Source of the DNA: Deltaproteobacteria bacterium
GTDB taxonomy: Bacteria; Myxococcota; UBA727; VGSZ01
Reading direction: 5' to 3'
DNA length: 64,000 bases
Assembly (NCBI GenBank): GCA_016177705.1
Contig: JACOUT010000007.1
Span: 2,674 to 66,673, forward strand
This document shows positions 1 to 10,983 of this stretch, piece after piece. Both the position numbers and the translations under genes were made by a program. The notes beneath the pieces are model-generated. The model saw nothing but the letters and a program-made list of their open reading frames with translations. It was not told where the DNA came from and ran no database searches. Position 1 is the stretch's first letter, and every line of letters starts with the position of its first letter.

Positions 1-1073
1 CGCCCGCGCCGACCGCCGGGCCCGACGGCGACGAGCTGCCGCTCCTCACCGGCGTCTTGAGCACGCCCGCCAAGGGCGTGCCGGCGCCCGCCGAGGTCAC
101 CGCCACCTTCGGACGGCCCGGTTCGTTCCTCGGCGATGACAACGAGGAGGCCGAAGGCGCCATGCCGCCGCCGGTCGACTTCGACAAGCTGACGCTCGCC
201 GGCCCCGCCATGTTGCAGCCACCATCCGCGGCACCCGAACCCGAGCTGCTCGAGGAGGTGGAGCCAGAACCGGCCGCGCCGGCCGATCCCGTCGAGCCGC
301 TCGAGCTGGTCGAGGCCGAGGAGGTTGTCGCTGCGCCTGCGCCGCCTGCCCTTGCAGCGAGCTGCCCGAGCTGCGGCGCCGAGCGCATCCCATCCGCGCG
401 CTTCTGTCCGCACTGCGGCTGCTCCTTCACTGGCGCGCCGCGGGCCGCGGCGACCACGCCGCCGGTGCGTGTCACCGGCGCGGTGCCGCTGTCGTCGGTG
501 TCACCGACCGGCGATCGGGGCGCGGGCGACGTTCGCGCGGCGCGCGAGCCGAGCTCGCTCGTGCTGCTCGCGTGGCACGCGTCCTCCGAGGCTGGCCGCG
601 CGGACGACGTCGACGTGCTGCTTGGGCGGGCCACCAGCGGTGAGCCGCACCTCTCGCCGGCGCTTGGCCTGGTCGATCTGCCGAGCGACGCCGCGTGGGT
701 GGATGAGCCGGCGGCGCTCGCCGGCGCGCGCGCTGGCGAGACGGTGGGCCGCGCGTTCGCCTATGTCCGCCGCTCCGCCAACACCGACGTCGACGCGCCC
801 GAGGCGATGCTGGCGGCCGCGCCGCGCAAGCGCTCGCTGGCCGCCGACTGGGCCGACGTCGCCGAGCGCCCCATCGCGCGCAAGGAGCACGGCACGGCCG
901 AGCTGGCGGTACAGCGCGGGCGCGACCTGCTGCTGCTCGCTACGCCGGAGGAGGAGCAACCCGCGGCACCTGCTCCCGAACCCGAGATCGCCTACGAGCC
1001 GGCCGAGCCGGAGCACGCCGCCAACCCCGCGCCCTGGGCGGCGTTTGCGGGTGCGCCTGACGAGAAAAAGTAG
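1..1073 (+). CDS. Zinc-ribbon protein with long low-complexity regions (5' end outside window)
   Basis: The reading frame is open from the first bases of the window, so the true start probably lies upstream; a TTG at 57 would be the first in-window start. What is visible is about 340 residues rich in Pro, Ala and Glu, with one compact zinc ribbon. Counted from the TTG, its ligands are C103, C106, C117 and C120 (CPSC and CPHC knuckles). No enzyme motif or membrane segment is seen. Such isolated double-CxxC ribbons in disordered proteins are common in myxobacteria, often as regulatory or scaffold parts, but I cannot assign a function. It ends 6 bp before the ABC ATPase gene, so the two may be co-transcribed. 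Confidence 0.6.
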   Translation, partial: PAPTAGPDGDELPLLTGVLSTPAKGVPAPAEVTATFGRPGSFLGDDNEEAEGAMPPPVDFDKLTLAGPAMLQPPSAAPEPELLEEVEPEPAAPADPVEPLELVEAEEVVAAPAPPALAASCPSCGAERIPSARFCPHCGCSFTGAPRAAATTPPVRVTGAVPLSSVSPTGDRGAGDVRAAREPSSLVLLAWHASSEAGRADDVDVLLGRATSGEPHLSPALGLVDLPSDAAWVDEPAALAGARAGETVGRAFAYVRRSANTDVDAPEAMLAAAPRKRSLAADWADVAERPIARKEHGTAELAVQRGRDLLLLATPEEEQPAAPAPEPEIAYEPAEPEHAANPAPWAAFAGAPDEKK

Positions 1074-1079
1074 CCAACC

Positions 1080-2105
1080 ATGCCGGCGCTGCTCGAGATC
1101 GTGGACCTGGCCGTGTCGTTCCCCGCGAGCGACGGGCACGGGCTCGTGCGCGCAGCCGACGGCGTCAGCCTGGAGGTGCCGGCAGGCACCACCGTCGGGC
1201 TGGTGGGCGAGTCGGGCTCGGGCAAGACCGTCACGGCGCTGTCGATCCTGCGACTGCTCGATCCGCCCGCGCAGGTCACCGGCGCGGTGCGCTTCGCCGG
1301 CAAGAACCTGCTCGAGCTGCCCGAGCGCGAGCTACGCGCCGTCCGCGGCAACCGCATCGCCATGGTGTTCCAGGATCCGATGACGTCGCTCAACCCGGTG
1401 CTCACCGTCGGCGAGCAGATCGCGGAGGTGGTGCGGCTGCACGAGAAGCGCCCGCGCCGCGCCGCGTGGGCGCGGGCGGTCGAGATGCTCGACACCGTCG
1501 GTATCTCGAGCCCGGCCGAGCGCGCGCGCGCCTACCCGCACGAGCTGTCGGGCGGCATGCGCCAGCGCGTCATGATCGGCATGGCGCTCGCGTGTAAGCC
1601 AGACCTGCTGGTGGCCGACGAGCCGACCACCGCCCTCGACGTCACCATCCAGGCGCAGATCCTCGAGCTGCTGCGCCGGCTGCGCGCCGACATGGGCATG
1701 AGCGTGTTGCTCATCACCCACGACCTCGGCGTGGTGGCCGAGACCTGCGACCTGGTGAACGTGATGTACGCCGGCCGCATCGTCGAGCGCGCGCCGGTGG
1801 CGCGCATCTTCGCCACGCCGCGACACCCGTACACGCTCGGGCTCTTGTCCTCGATGCCCGACTTCGCCGGGCCGCGGCGCCTGCGCGCCATCCCGGGCGC
1901 GGTACCGCTGCCCGGCAAGCACCCGCCGGGCTGCCGCTTCGCCGATCGCTGCGAGCGCGTGCTCGACCGCTGCCGCCTCTCCGAGCCGGCGCTCGAGCCG
2001 GTGCCCGACCCGGCAGACGGCGGCCTCGTGCACCTGGCGCGCTGCATCAACCCGGTGCCCAAGGAGGCGCTGTCGGGTCCGGTGTCGGCGGGCGCTCCCC
2101 TATGA
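1080..2105 (+). CDS. Oligopeptide/dipeptide ABC transporter ATP-binding protein (OppD/DppD type)
   Basis: ATPase subunit of a peptide (or nickel/opine) importer, acting at the cytoplasmic face of the inner membrane. The 341 residues show a full nucleotide-binding domain: Walker A GESGSGKT at 43-50, Q-loop in [11 protein letters not shown] at 97-107, ABC signature LSGGM at 156-160, Walker B LLVADE at 176-181 and the switch histidine in ITHD (H214). The C-terminal region carries the Pro/Cys-rich oligopeptide-transporter extension ([10 protein letters not shown]), which places it in the OppD/DppD branch rather than among general ABC ATPases. The stop overlaps the start of the next ATPase gene by 4 bp (ATGA), so the pair is translationally coupled. 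No permease or binding protein is adjacent, which is unusual. Substrate is not predictable. Confidence 0.93.
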   Translation: MPALLEIVDLAVSFPASDGHGLVRAADGVSLEVPAGTTVGLVGESGSGKTVTALSILRLLDPPAQVTGAVRFAGKNLLELPERELRAVRGNRIAMVFQDPMTSLNPVLTVGEQIAEVVRLHEKRPRRAAWARAVEMLDTVGISSPAERARAYPHELSGGMRQRVMIGMALACKPDLLVADEPTTALDVTIQAQILELLRRLRADMGMSVLLITHDLGVVAETCDLVNVMYAGRIVERAPVARIFATPRHPYTLGLLSSMPDFAGPRRLRAIPGAVPLPGKHPPGCRFADRCERVLDRCRLSEPALEPVPDPADGGLVHLARCINPVPKEALSGPVSAGAPL

Positions 2106-3055
2106 GCGCGGCGCCGCTGCTCGAGGCCGACGACGTGTGCGTGCGCTTCGCGCTGCGCGGCCGCGCGCTCGCCGCCGTCGACCACGTCTCGCTCACCATC
2201 GACGACGGCGAGACGCTCGGCCTGGTGGGCGAGTCGGGCAGCGGCAAGTCGACGCTCGGGCGCGCGCTCTTGCGCCTGGTGCCGCTCGCCGCCGGCCGCG
2301 TGCGCTTCGAGGACCAAGAGCTGACCGCGCTCGACGAGCGCGCGCTCCGTCCGCTGCGCCGCCGCATGCAGATGGTCTTCCAAGACGCGAGCGCGGCGCT
2401 CAACCCGCGCATGACCGTGCTCGACCTGGTGGCCGAGGGGCTCGACATCCACGGCCTGGCGCGCGGCGCCGAGCGTGGCGAGCGCGTGCGCGCGCTGCTC
2501 GCGCAGGTGGGCGTCGACGACGCGGTGCTGGGCGCGTACCCGCACGAGCTGTCGGGCGGGCAGCGCCAACGCGTGGGCATCGCGCGCGCGCTCGCGGTCG
2601 AGCCGCGCTTCTTGGTGTGCGACGAGCCGACCAGCGCGCTCGACGCCAGCGTGCGCGCACAGGTGCTCAACCAGCTCGCCGACCTACGGGACGCGCGCAA
2701 GCTCACCATGCTTTTCATCACCCACGACCTCGGCGTGGTGCGCCACGTCGCGGGGCGCGTGGCCGTCATGTACCTCGGACGCGTCGTCGAAGAGGCGCCC
2801 ACCGAGGTGCTGTTCACCGACGCGCGCCACCCCTACACGCGCGCCTTGCTCGCGTCCGCGCCGGTGCCCGACCCGAGCAAGCGCAGGGCGTTCGTGCCGC
2901 CCAAGGGGGAGATGGCGAGCGCGCTCGATCCGCCGAGCGGCTGCGCCTTTCACCCGCGCTGTCCGGACGTCGTCGATCGGTGTCGCACCGAAGTGCCGCA
3001 GTTGGTGCGCATCGGCGCGCGCAGCGTCGCCTGCCACGTCCACACGGCGACGTGA
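2102..3055 (+). CDS. Oligopeptide/dipeptide ABC transporter ATP-binding protein (OppF/DppF type)
   Basis: Partner ATPase of the preceding gene; OppD/OppF-type subunits form the ATPase heterodimer of peptide importers. The 317 residues contain Walker A GESGSGKS at 43-50, the Q-loop VFQDA, signature LSGGQ at 150-154, Walker B FLVCDE at 170-175 and H-loop His208. The C-terminal oligopeptide-transporter extension ([12 protein letters not shown]) is present. All catalytic motifs are intact in both partners. It starts inside the stop codon of the first ATPase gene and ends 3 bp from the convergent mrp gene, leaving no room for a permease downstream. Membrane and binding subunits must lie elsewhere, possibly further upstream outside the window. 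Confidence 0.93.
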   Translation: MSAAPLLEADDVCVRFALRGRALAAVDHVSLTIDDGETLGLVGESGSGKSTLGRALLRLVPLAAGRVRFEDQELTALDERALRPLRRRMQMVFQDASAALNPRMTVLDLVAEGLDIHGLARGAERGERVRALLAQVGVDDAVLGAYPHELSGGQRQRVGIARALAVEPRFLVCDEPTSALDASVRAQVLNQLADLRDARKLTMLFITHDLGVVRHVAGRVAVMYLGRVVEEAPTEVLFTDARHPYTRALLASAPVPDPSKRRAFVPPKGEMASALDPPSGCAFHPRCPDVVDRCRTEVPQLVRIGARSVACHVHTAT

Positions 3056-3058
3056 GCT

Positions 3059-4270
3059 TCACAGGATCGGCAGGCCGCGCTTCTTTTCGCCCTTGTCGGC
3101 CGAGCCGCGGATGTTGCCGCCGGTAATGGTCACGCTCGGCGCAGCGAAGCCCTCGCCCTGATCGAACGCCAGCTTGGCGACACCGGTGGCCACCTCGCGC
3201 GCGATGGCGAAGAACGCCTGCGCCGAGGCGCTGTCGGGCATGTCGCGCACCACCGGCTTGCCGCGGTCGCCGCCCGCGACCACGCCGGGCTCGATGGGCA
3301 CGTCGCCGAGGAACGGCGCGCCCATGTCGCGCGCCGCGCTCTTGGCGCCGCCGTGAAAGAAGATCTCGTGGCGCTTGTTGCAGTTGTCGCACACGAACCA
3401 GCTCATGTTCTCGACGATGCCGAGCACCGGGATGGAGACGCGGTCGAACATCACCTTGGCGCGCACCACGTCGGCGAGCGCCACGTCTTGCGGCGTCGAC
3501 ACCACCACGGCGCCGGCCACCAGCACTTGCTGCGAGATGGTGAGCTGCACGTCGCCGGTGCCGGGCGGCAGGTCGACGATCAGGTAGTCGAGCTCGCCCC
3601 ACGAGACGTCCTTGAAGAGCTGCATGGCCGCGCTCGCGATCATCGGGCCGCGCCACACCATGGGCGTGGTGGTGTCGACGAGGAAGCCGATCGACATCAG
3701 CTTGACGCCGTAGCGCTCGAGCGGCGCGATCATCGGCTTGTTGGGGTCCTTGCCCGGCACGGTGCCCGGGCGCGTGCCCTCGCCGATGCCGAACATGGTG
3801 GGCGCCGAGGGGCCGTAGATGTCGGCGTCGAGCATGCCGACCTTGCAGCCCATCTCGGCCAGCGCCACCGCCAGGTTCGAGGCCACCGTGCTCTTGCCCA
3901 CGCCGCCCTTGCCGGAGGCGACCAGCACCACGTTCTTCACGCCCGGCAGGTCGCTCGGCCCGCCGCGCGTCACGGCCGCCGGGCGCACCTCGAACTTCTT
4001 CACCAGCTCGATGTCGACGCCGTCCCCGAGCACGCCGCGCGCCGCGGCCGTCACGTCGTGCTCCAGGCGCTCGAGGTCCTTGAGCGCCGGCGTCGGCAGC
4101 ACCAGCTCGACGACGACCTTGCCCTTGTCGCCGCGCACGTCGCCAATGATGCCGTTGCTGGTCAGGTCGGCGCACACGTGCGGGCACTCGAGCTTGGCGA
4201 AGGCGTCGAGCAGACGCTGGCGCAGCCCATCTTGATCGAGGTCGACCGTCTTTTTTCCGAAGCCAAACAC
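3059..4270 (-). CDS. mrp: Mrp/NBP35-type iron-sulfur carrier ATPase
   Basis: P-loop ATPase of the Mrp/ApbC family, which binds and delivers Fe-S clusters in the cytoplasm. The 403 residues show an N-terminal MIP18/DUF59 domain (about 10-100) followed by a MinD-like ATPase domain with the deviant Walker A GKGGVGKS at 120-127 and DADIYGPS at about 148-155. The cluster-binding CxxC of the family is seen as C294 and C297 in CDNCNK. Start is GTG at 4270, preceded by GGAGGAG at good spacing. It is transcribed convergently to the ABC ATPases. The closeness to thiS-thiG-thiC may be meaningful, since ApbC/Mrp was first linked to thiamine synthesis through the Fe-S enzyme ThiC in Salmonella; here that link is inference. 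Confidence 0.95.
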   Translation of the reverse strand: MFGFGKKTVDLDQDGLRQRLLDAFAKLECPHVCADLTSNGIIGDVRGDKGKVVVELVLPTPALKDLERLEHDVTAAARGVLGDGVDIELVKKFEVRPAAVTRGGPSDLPGVKNVVLVASGKGGVGKSTVASNLAVALAEMGCKVGMLDADIYGPSAPTMFGIGEGTRPGTVPGKDPNKPMIAPLERYGVKLMSIGFLVDTTTPMVWRGPMIASAAMQLFKDVSWGELDYLIVDLPPGTGDVQLTISQQVLVAGAVVVSTPQDVALADVVRAKVMFDRVSIPVLGIVENMSWFVCDNCNKRHEIFFHGGAKSAARDMGAPFLGDVPIEPGVVAGGDRGKPVVRDMPDSASAQAFFAIAREVATGVAKLAFDQGEGFAAPSVTITGGNIRGSADKGEKKRGLPIL

Positions 4271-4371
4271 GTGCTCCTCCGCGGTGCTACGCGATCGAGT
4301 TAGCGAGTGGACCCCGGCGCGGCAATCGTCCCCGGGTTGCCCCCCGTCGCCGTCTTGCCTAGGACCGTGCC

Positions 4372-4575
4372 ATGCGCCTCGTGGTCAACGGCGAACCCAC
4401 CGTCCTCGAGCCCGCGCCAGCGAGCGTGGCCGAGCTGTTGGTGCGGCTGCGCGTGCCGCTCGAGCGCGTCGCCGTCGAGCTGAACGGCGAGATCGTGACG
4501 CGCGCCGAGCGGGCCGGGCGGCCGGTCAAGGACGGCGACACCGTCGAGGTCGTCACGCTGGTCGGCGGGGGATGA
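4372..4575 (+). CDS. thiS: Sulfur carrier protein ThiS
   Basis: Ubiquitin-fold sulfur carrier for thiazole synthesis. At 67 residues it has the usual ThiS length, begins with the typical beta-strand MRLVVNGEP and ends in the obligatory Gly-Gly (here VGGG), the C-terminus that is adenylated and converted to a thiocarboxylate. The ending LVGGG matches the family consensus. It lies 10 bp upstream of thiG, its direct partner, with GAGGAG between them serving as ribosome-binding site. The activating enzyme ThiF and the glycine oxidase/tyrosine lyase (ThiO/ThiH) are not in this window. No TPP riboswitch is recognisable in the 101 bp between mrp and thiS. Confidence 0.95.
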   Translation: MRLVVNGEPTVLEPAPASVAELLVRLRVPLERVAVELNGEIVTRAERAGRPVKDGDTVEVVTLVGGG

Positions 4576-4585
4576 GGAGCGCACC

Positions 4586-5392
4586 ATGACCATCAAGGAC
4601 ACCCCGCTGCAGCTCGGTCCCATCACGCTGGCAAGCCGCCTGATCGTCGGCACCGGCAAGTACAAGGACCTCGACGAGACCGCCGACTGCCTGCGCCTGT
4701 CCGGCGCCGACATGGTGACCGTCGCCATCCGTCGCGTGCCGCCCAAGAAGGAGGGCGAGCGCTCGCTGTGGGACGTGATCCCGCCGTCGATGCACATCCT
4801 GCCCAACACGGCTGGCTGCTACACCGTCGACGACTGCCTGCGCACCGCGCGCCTCGGCCGCGAGCTGCTCGGCGAGCGCGGCAAGCTGGTCAAGGTCGAG
4901 GTCATCGGCGACGAAAAGACGCTGTTCCCCGACGTGGCCGCCACCATCGAGGCCACGCGCGCGCTGGTCAAGGAAGGCTTCGTCTGCCTGCCCTACGTCA
5001 CCGACGATCCGGTGGCATGCCTGCGCCTGATCGACGTCGGCGCCGCCGCGGTCATGCCGCTGGCCGCGCCCATCGGCTCGGGCCTCGGCATCCGGAACCC
5101 GCACAACCTGGCCATCATCCTCGAGGTGGTGAAGGCCAAGCGCCCCGATCTGCCCGTCATCGTCGACGCCGGCGTGGGCGTGCCGTCCGACGCCGCGCGC
5201 GTGCTGGAGATGGGCGTCGACGGCGTGTTGATGAACACCGCCATCGCGCAGGCGTCCAATGCACGGCTGATGGCCGAGGCGATGAGAGACGGCGTGCGCG
5301 CCGGCCGCGCGGCCTACCTGGCCGGGCGCATGCCGATGAAGCTGTACGCATCGGCGTCGTCGCCGTTGCAGGGTTTGATCCACGCGAGGTGA
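4586..5392 (+). CDS. thiG: Thiazole synthase ThiG
   Basis: Forms the thiazole phosphate moiety of thiamine from deoxyxylulose phosphate, dehydroglycine and ThiS thiocarboxylate, in the cytoplasm. The 268-residue length and the (beta/alpha)8 signature segments fit the family. The catalytic Schiff-base lysine is K103 in VKVEVIGD. Phosphate- and substrate-binding stretches are [15 protein letters not shown] (about 152-166) and [13 protein letters not shown] (about 191-203), followed by [14 protein letters not shown]. The gene follows thiS by 10 bp and precedes a small lipoprotein gene by 2 bp, so all three are probably on one transcript. Confidence 0.97.
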   Translation: MTIKDTPLQLGPITLASRLIVGTGKYKDLDETADCLRLSGADMVTVAIRRVPPKKEGERSLWDVIPPSMHILPNTAGCYTVDDCLRTARLGRELLGERGKLVKVEVIGDEKTLFPDVAATIEATRALVKEGFVCLPYVTDDPVACLRLIDVGAAAVMPLAAPIGSGLGIRNPHNLAIILEVVKAKRPDLPVIVDAGVGVPSDAARVLEMGVDGVLMNTAIAQASNARLMAEAMRDGVRAGRAAYLAGRMPMKLYASASSPLQGLIHAR

Positions 5393-5394
5393 AC

Positions 5395-5712
5395 ATGCGT
5401 CCGCTCTTGTCGTTGGTGTCCGCGTCGGTGGTGGTGGTGGTGCTGGCCGCGTGCGGCACCGGCAAGGGCGGCAAGATGTCGGATGCGCCCGCGGCGCCGC
5501 CGCAGCCGCCGAGCGCGCCGGGCTCGAGCGACATCGCCAAGGGCTCGGACTCGGTGTCGGTGGAGATCCGGAAGGCCGTCTCCGAGCAGATGGGCTGCCC
5601 GGTCGAGCAGCTCAACATCATCTGCACCGAGCGCGATCGGTCGGGTGAGTGCATCTCCGTGCGCGCGCTGGGGTGCGACAAGGAGCTGGAGCTCAAGTTC
5701 GGTAACGACTAG
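5395..5712 (+). CDS. Small lipoprotein of unknown function
   Basis: A 105-residue predicted lipoprotein. The signal peptide ends in the lipobox VLAAC with the lipidated cysteine at 20, followed by a short Pro/Ala/Ser-rich spacer. The mature domain of about 60 residues holds four cysteines, in the segments GCPVEQ, IICTE, GECIS and GCDKE; these could form two disulfides. The ATG at 5395 is chosen because it starts a perfect signal peptide right after the thiG stop (2 bp away), which suggests translational coupling to thiG. I do not recognise the family. A role linked to thiamine is not implied beyond co-transcription. Confidence 0.8.
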   Translation: MRPLLSLVSASVVVVVLAACGTGKGGKMSDAPAAPPQPPSAPGSSDIAKGSDSVSVEIRKAVSEQMGCPVEQLNIICTERDRSGECISVRALGCDKELELKFGND

Positions 5713-5784
5713 CGCTCGTTGGCGAGAGCGGCCATCGGCAGTCCGATGCGATGGTCCGCTGGCCGGCACGGTATCCTGGTGTCG

Positions 5785-8260
<2,476 letters not shown>

Positions 8261-8275
8261 CGCGGGGAGCAAGCG

Positions 8276-8917
8276 GTGCGCGCGCTGCCGTTCAAGGTCG
8301 TGCTCGTCACCGACCGCGCCGCGTGCGCGACGCGCGGCCGCGGCGTCGTCGAGACGGTGGCGCGCGCGCTCGACGGCCTCGACGCCCGATCGGTGGCGGT
8401 GCTGTATCGCGACAAGGCGTGGAGCGCCGACAAGAACCTGCCGGTGGTGGCCGCCCTGCGCACGCTGTGCCGGCGCTCGGGTGCCTCGGTGCTGGTGCAC
8501 ACGCACGTCTTCATGGCGACGAGCCTCGGCCTCTTGGGCGCGCACCTCGCGAGCGAGGCGCTCAAGGACGACGGCGAGCTCGCGCTTTGTCGCTCGTTGC
8601 TGCTCGAGGGGGCGCTGCTCGGCGCCTCGGCGCACGCGGGCGACGTCATCCCGGCGACGCTCGACTACGCGTTCCTCTCGCCGGTGTTCGCGCCCACCAG
8701 CAAGCCCGACGATGTGCGTGCGCCGCTCGGGCTCGAGGGGCTGCGCGCAGCGTGTGCTGCCACCACCACGCCAATCGTCGCGCTCGGCGGCGTCGACGAG
8801 CACCACGCGCGCGCATGCTTCGATGCGGGGGCGCAGGCGGTGGCGGTGCTCGGCGGCGTCATGGGCGCGCGCGATCCGCGCGGCGCGCTACGACGGCTGC
8901 TCGCAGCCGTCGCCTGA
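8276..8917 (+). CDS. Thiamine phosphate synthase/TenI family protein, divergent
   Basis: A 213-residue TIM-barrel protein of the ThiE/TenI superfamily, next to thiC. Conserved family pieces are LYRDK (43-47), the active-site segment LGASAH (115-120), DYAFLSPVFAPTSK (130-143) and IVALGGV. However the two Mg-binding aspartates of true ThiE are not seen: the usual NDR segment reads VHTH (74-77) and the usual GxHLGQxD reads GAHLASEA (88-95). Such a pattern fits TenI, a thiazole tautomerase that keeps the SxH histidine, better than thiamine phosphate synthase. Start is GTG 8276 with GGGGAGC upstream. Regulation with thiC is likely from the 15-bp spacing. Exact enzyme activity remains open. Confidence 0.8.
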   Translation: MRALPFKVVLVTDRAACATRGRGVVETVARALDGLDARSVAVLYRDKAWSADKNLPVVAALRTLCRRSGASVLVHTHVFMATSLGLLGAHLASEALKDDGELALCRSLLLEGALLGASAHAGDVIPATLDYAFLSPVFAPTSKPDDVRAPLGLEGLRAACAATTTPIVALGGVDEHHARACFDAGAQAVAVLGGVMGARDPRGALRRLLAAVA

Positions 8918-8947
8918 CGCGCCCCCGTCACGTAATCGGTGCTCGCG

Positions 8948-10873
8948 TCAATGCTCTCGGAAGATGCCGACGTCGACGTGGTCGCCGCGCCGCTGCAGCT
9001 CCTCGTAGAAGCGCGGCTGGCTGCCGGTGGCCTGGAAGCGCCCCTGCACGTGACCGTCGTCGTCGAGGCGCTCGCGCTTGAAGGTGAAGATGTCCTGCGT
9101 GGTCACCAGGTCGACCTCGACGCCCGTGACCTCGGCGATCTGCGTGACGCGCGAGGTGCCGTCGGCGAAGCGCGTCAGCGCCACCACCACGTTGACGCTG
9201 GCGGCGATCTGCTCGCGCACCACCTTGGCCTGCACGTCGAGGCCGGCCATGCGGATCATGGTCTCGAGGCGGTCGAGGCAGTCGCGCGCCGTCGACGCGT
9301 AGGACGAGAACAGCGTGCCGTCCTGCCGCCCCGCCATGGCCATCGACAGCTCGAGCGCCTCGCCGCCGTTGACCTCGTGCACCACCACGCGGTTCGGCCG
9401 CATGCGCACGGCGTTGCCCACCAGCTCGCGCATGTTGGTCGCGGAGGGCCCGCCTCGCACCGGCCGCGGCTCCAGCGTGACCACGTGCGGCTGTGGCAGC
9501 TTGAGCCGCGCCACCTGCTCGACCAGCACGATGCGTTCTTCGTGATCGATGGCCGCGGCCAGCGCCGCCAGCAGCGTGCCGCTGCCCGCGCCCGGACCGC
9601 CGCACACGCAGATGTTGCGGCGCGCCTTGAGGCAGACCGTGAGGAAGTCGGCCATGCCCTTCGACAGCCACCCCTCGTCGACCAGCTCGGCCAGCGTGGC
9701 CTGGCGAGTGCTCGTGCGCGAGATGGTGATGAGCGGGCCCCTGACGCACGCGGCGTGATGCACGGCGTTGACGCGCGTGCCGTCGGCCAGGCGCGCCTCG
9801 GCCACAGGGTGCTCGGCGTCGAATTTGAGGCCCGCGGCGTGCATCATGCGGCGCACCACCAGCGCCACCGCCTCGTCCGACGAGAAGTACGCCGACACCG
9901 GCGTGAGCGGGATGCCGACGCTCGAGCTCTCCGGTGCGCGGCGCACCAGGATCTGATGCGGGCCATTGACGAAGATCTCGACGACGTTCGGGTCTTCGAG
10001 CAGCTCGGTGAGCGGGCCATAGCCGGTCAGCTCGGCGGCGATCTGCTCGGCCCAGCGGTCGGTGTTGGCGCCCTTGAGCTTCGATTGCAGTGAGCCGAGC
10101 GTCTTCTCGACGACGGCGCGCGCCTTCTCGACGCTGCCCTCGTCGTCGGGCGGCAAGCCGGCGTCGCCCGCCAGCGCCTTCGACACCGACAGGAACACCG
10201 CGCCGCGTGCTTGCAGGGCCACGAGCGGAGGCAGGTCGGCCTTGAACCCCATCGCCGGCGGCTTCATGCCCGGCGTGGACTTCTTGGCGACCGGCTGCGG
10301 CTTCTCGCGCTGGCGCGGCAGCTCCTCGCGCGCCTCGACCACCGCGGGCTTCGGCTTGGGCGCCGGCGGCGGCGTGGGCAAGCGCGGCGGGATGGCCGGC
10401 TCCATCGCCGGCTCGTCGTCGGGGATCAGCTCGTCGGCGGCGCCGGTGGAGCCGCGCGGCGCGTCCTCTTCGCCGTCGTCGAACAGCTTCTCGGCGGCAT
10501 CGGGACCGGGGGGATCATCCATCGGCGGCGGCGGTTCGGCCTGCGCCGACCCGTTCTTGCCCGACGACGGCTTCTCGCCCGGCTTGGGCTCGAGCTGGAG
10601 CGTGAAGTCCCCGATGTAGATCTTGTCGGAGTCCTTCAAGACCTGCGGTGACGAGATGCGTTTGCCGTTGACGAAGGTGCCGTTGGTCGACTTGAGGTCG
10701 ACGATGATGAACTTGCCGTCGCGCAGCACGATGCGGCTGTGGCGCTTCGAGATGTTGCCCTTGGGCAGGACGATGTCGTTGCCTTGAACACGGCCGATGG
10801 TCAGCTCGTTCTGCTCGAATTGTTCCGAGCGAGGCTTGCCCCCCTTCTCCGTGATCATGATCGTGTAGCCCAA
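8948..10873 (-). CDS. FHA-domain protein fused to a CpaF/TadA-type secretion ATPase domain, probably catalytically dead
   Basis: A 641-residue protein: N-terminal FHA domain (about 1-100; IGRVQGNDIVLP, RHSRI, STNGTFVNG), a Pro/Ala-rich linker, then a CpaF-like type II/IV secretion ATPase domain (about 260-640). The TTG at 10873 is preferred because GGAGGA lies 8 bp upstream and the resulting N-terminus matches related FHA proteins; a GTG at 10963 is the longest option. The ATPase core is degenerate: Walker A reads GGPGAGSGT, so the essential Lys is Ser431; the Asp-box EDxxEL is EQVARL; the His-box reads SSYAST instead of HANS; only Walker B-like HEVNGGEA survives. FHA domains bind phosphothreonine, so a scaffold for kinase signalling is plausible. 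It ends 30 bp from the convergent thiE-like gene. Confidence 0.88.
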   Translation of the reverse strand: MGYTIMITEKGGKPRSEQFEQNELTIGRVQGNDIVLPKGNISKRHSRIVLRDGKFIIVDLKSTNGTFVNGKRISSPQVLKDSDKIYIGDFTLQLEPKPGEKPSSGKNGSAQAEPPPPMDDPPGPDAAEKLFDDGEEDAPRGSTGAADELIPDDEPAMEPAIPPRLPTPPPAPKPKPAVVEAREELPRQREKPQPVAKKSTPGMKPPAMGFKADLPPLVALQARGAVFLSVSKALAGDAGLPPDDEGSVEKARAVVEKTLGSLQSKLKGANTDRWAEQIAAELTGYGPLTELLEDPNVVEIFVNGPHQILVRRAPESSSVGIPLTPVSAYFSSDEAVALVVRRMMHAAGLKFDAEHPVAEARLADGTRVNAVHHAACVRGPLITISRTSTRQATLAELVDEGWLSKGMADFLTVCLKARRNICVCGGPGAGSGTLLAALAAAIDHEERIVLVEQVARLKLPQPHVVTLEPRPVRGGPSATNMRELVGNAVRMRPNRVVVHEVNGGEALELSMAMAGRQDGTLFSSYASTARDCLDRLETMIRMAGLDVQAKVVREQIAASVNVVVALTRFADGTSRVTQIAEVTGVEVDLVTTQDIFTFKRERLDDDGHVQGRFQATGSQPRFYEELQRRGDHVDVGIFREH

Positions 10874-10983
10874 GCTCCCATCCTCCGGACGGCTGATCCC
10901 TACCACTGGCCGATTATTCTCGCCCACTCGGGGCACAGCAACTTTCAGCCCTCCGACGATCACCCACCCCCACCCACGCGGGC

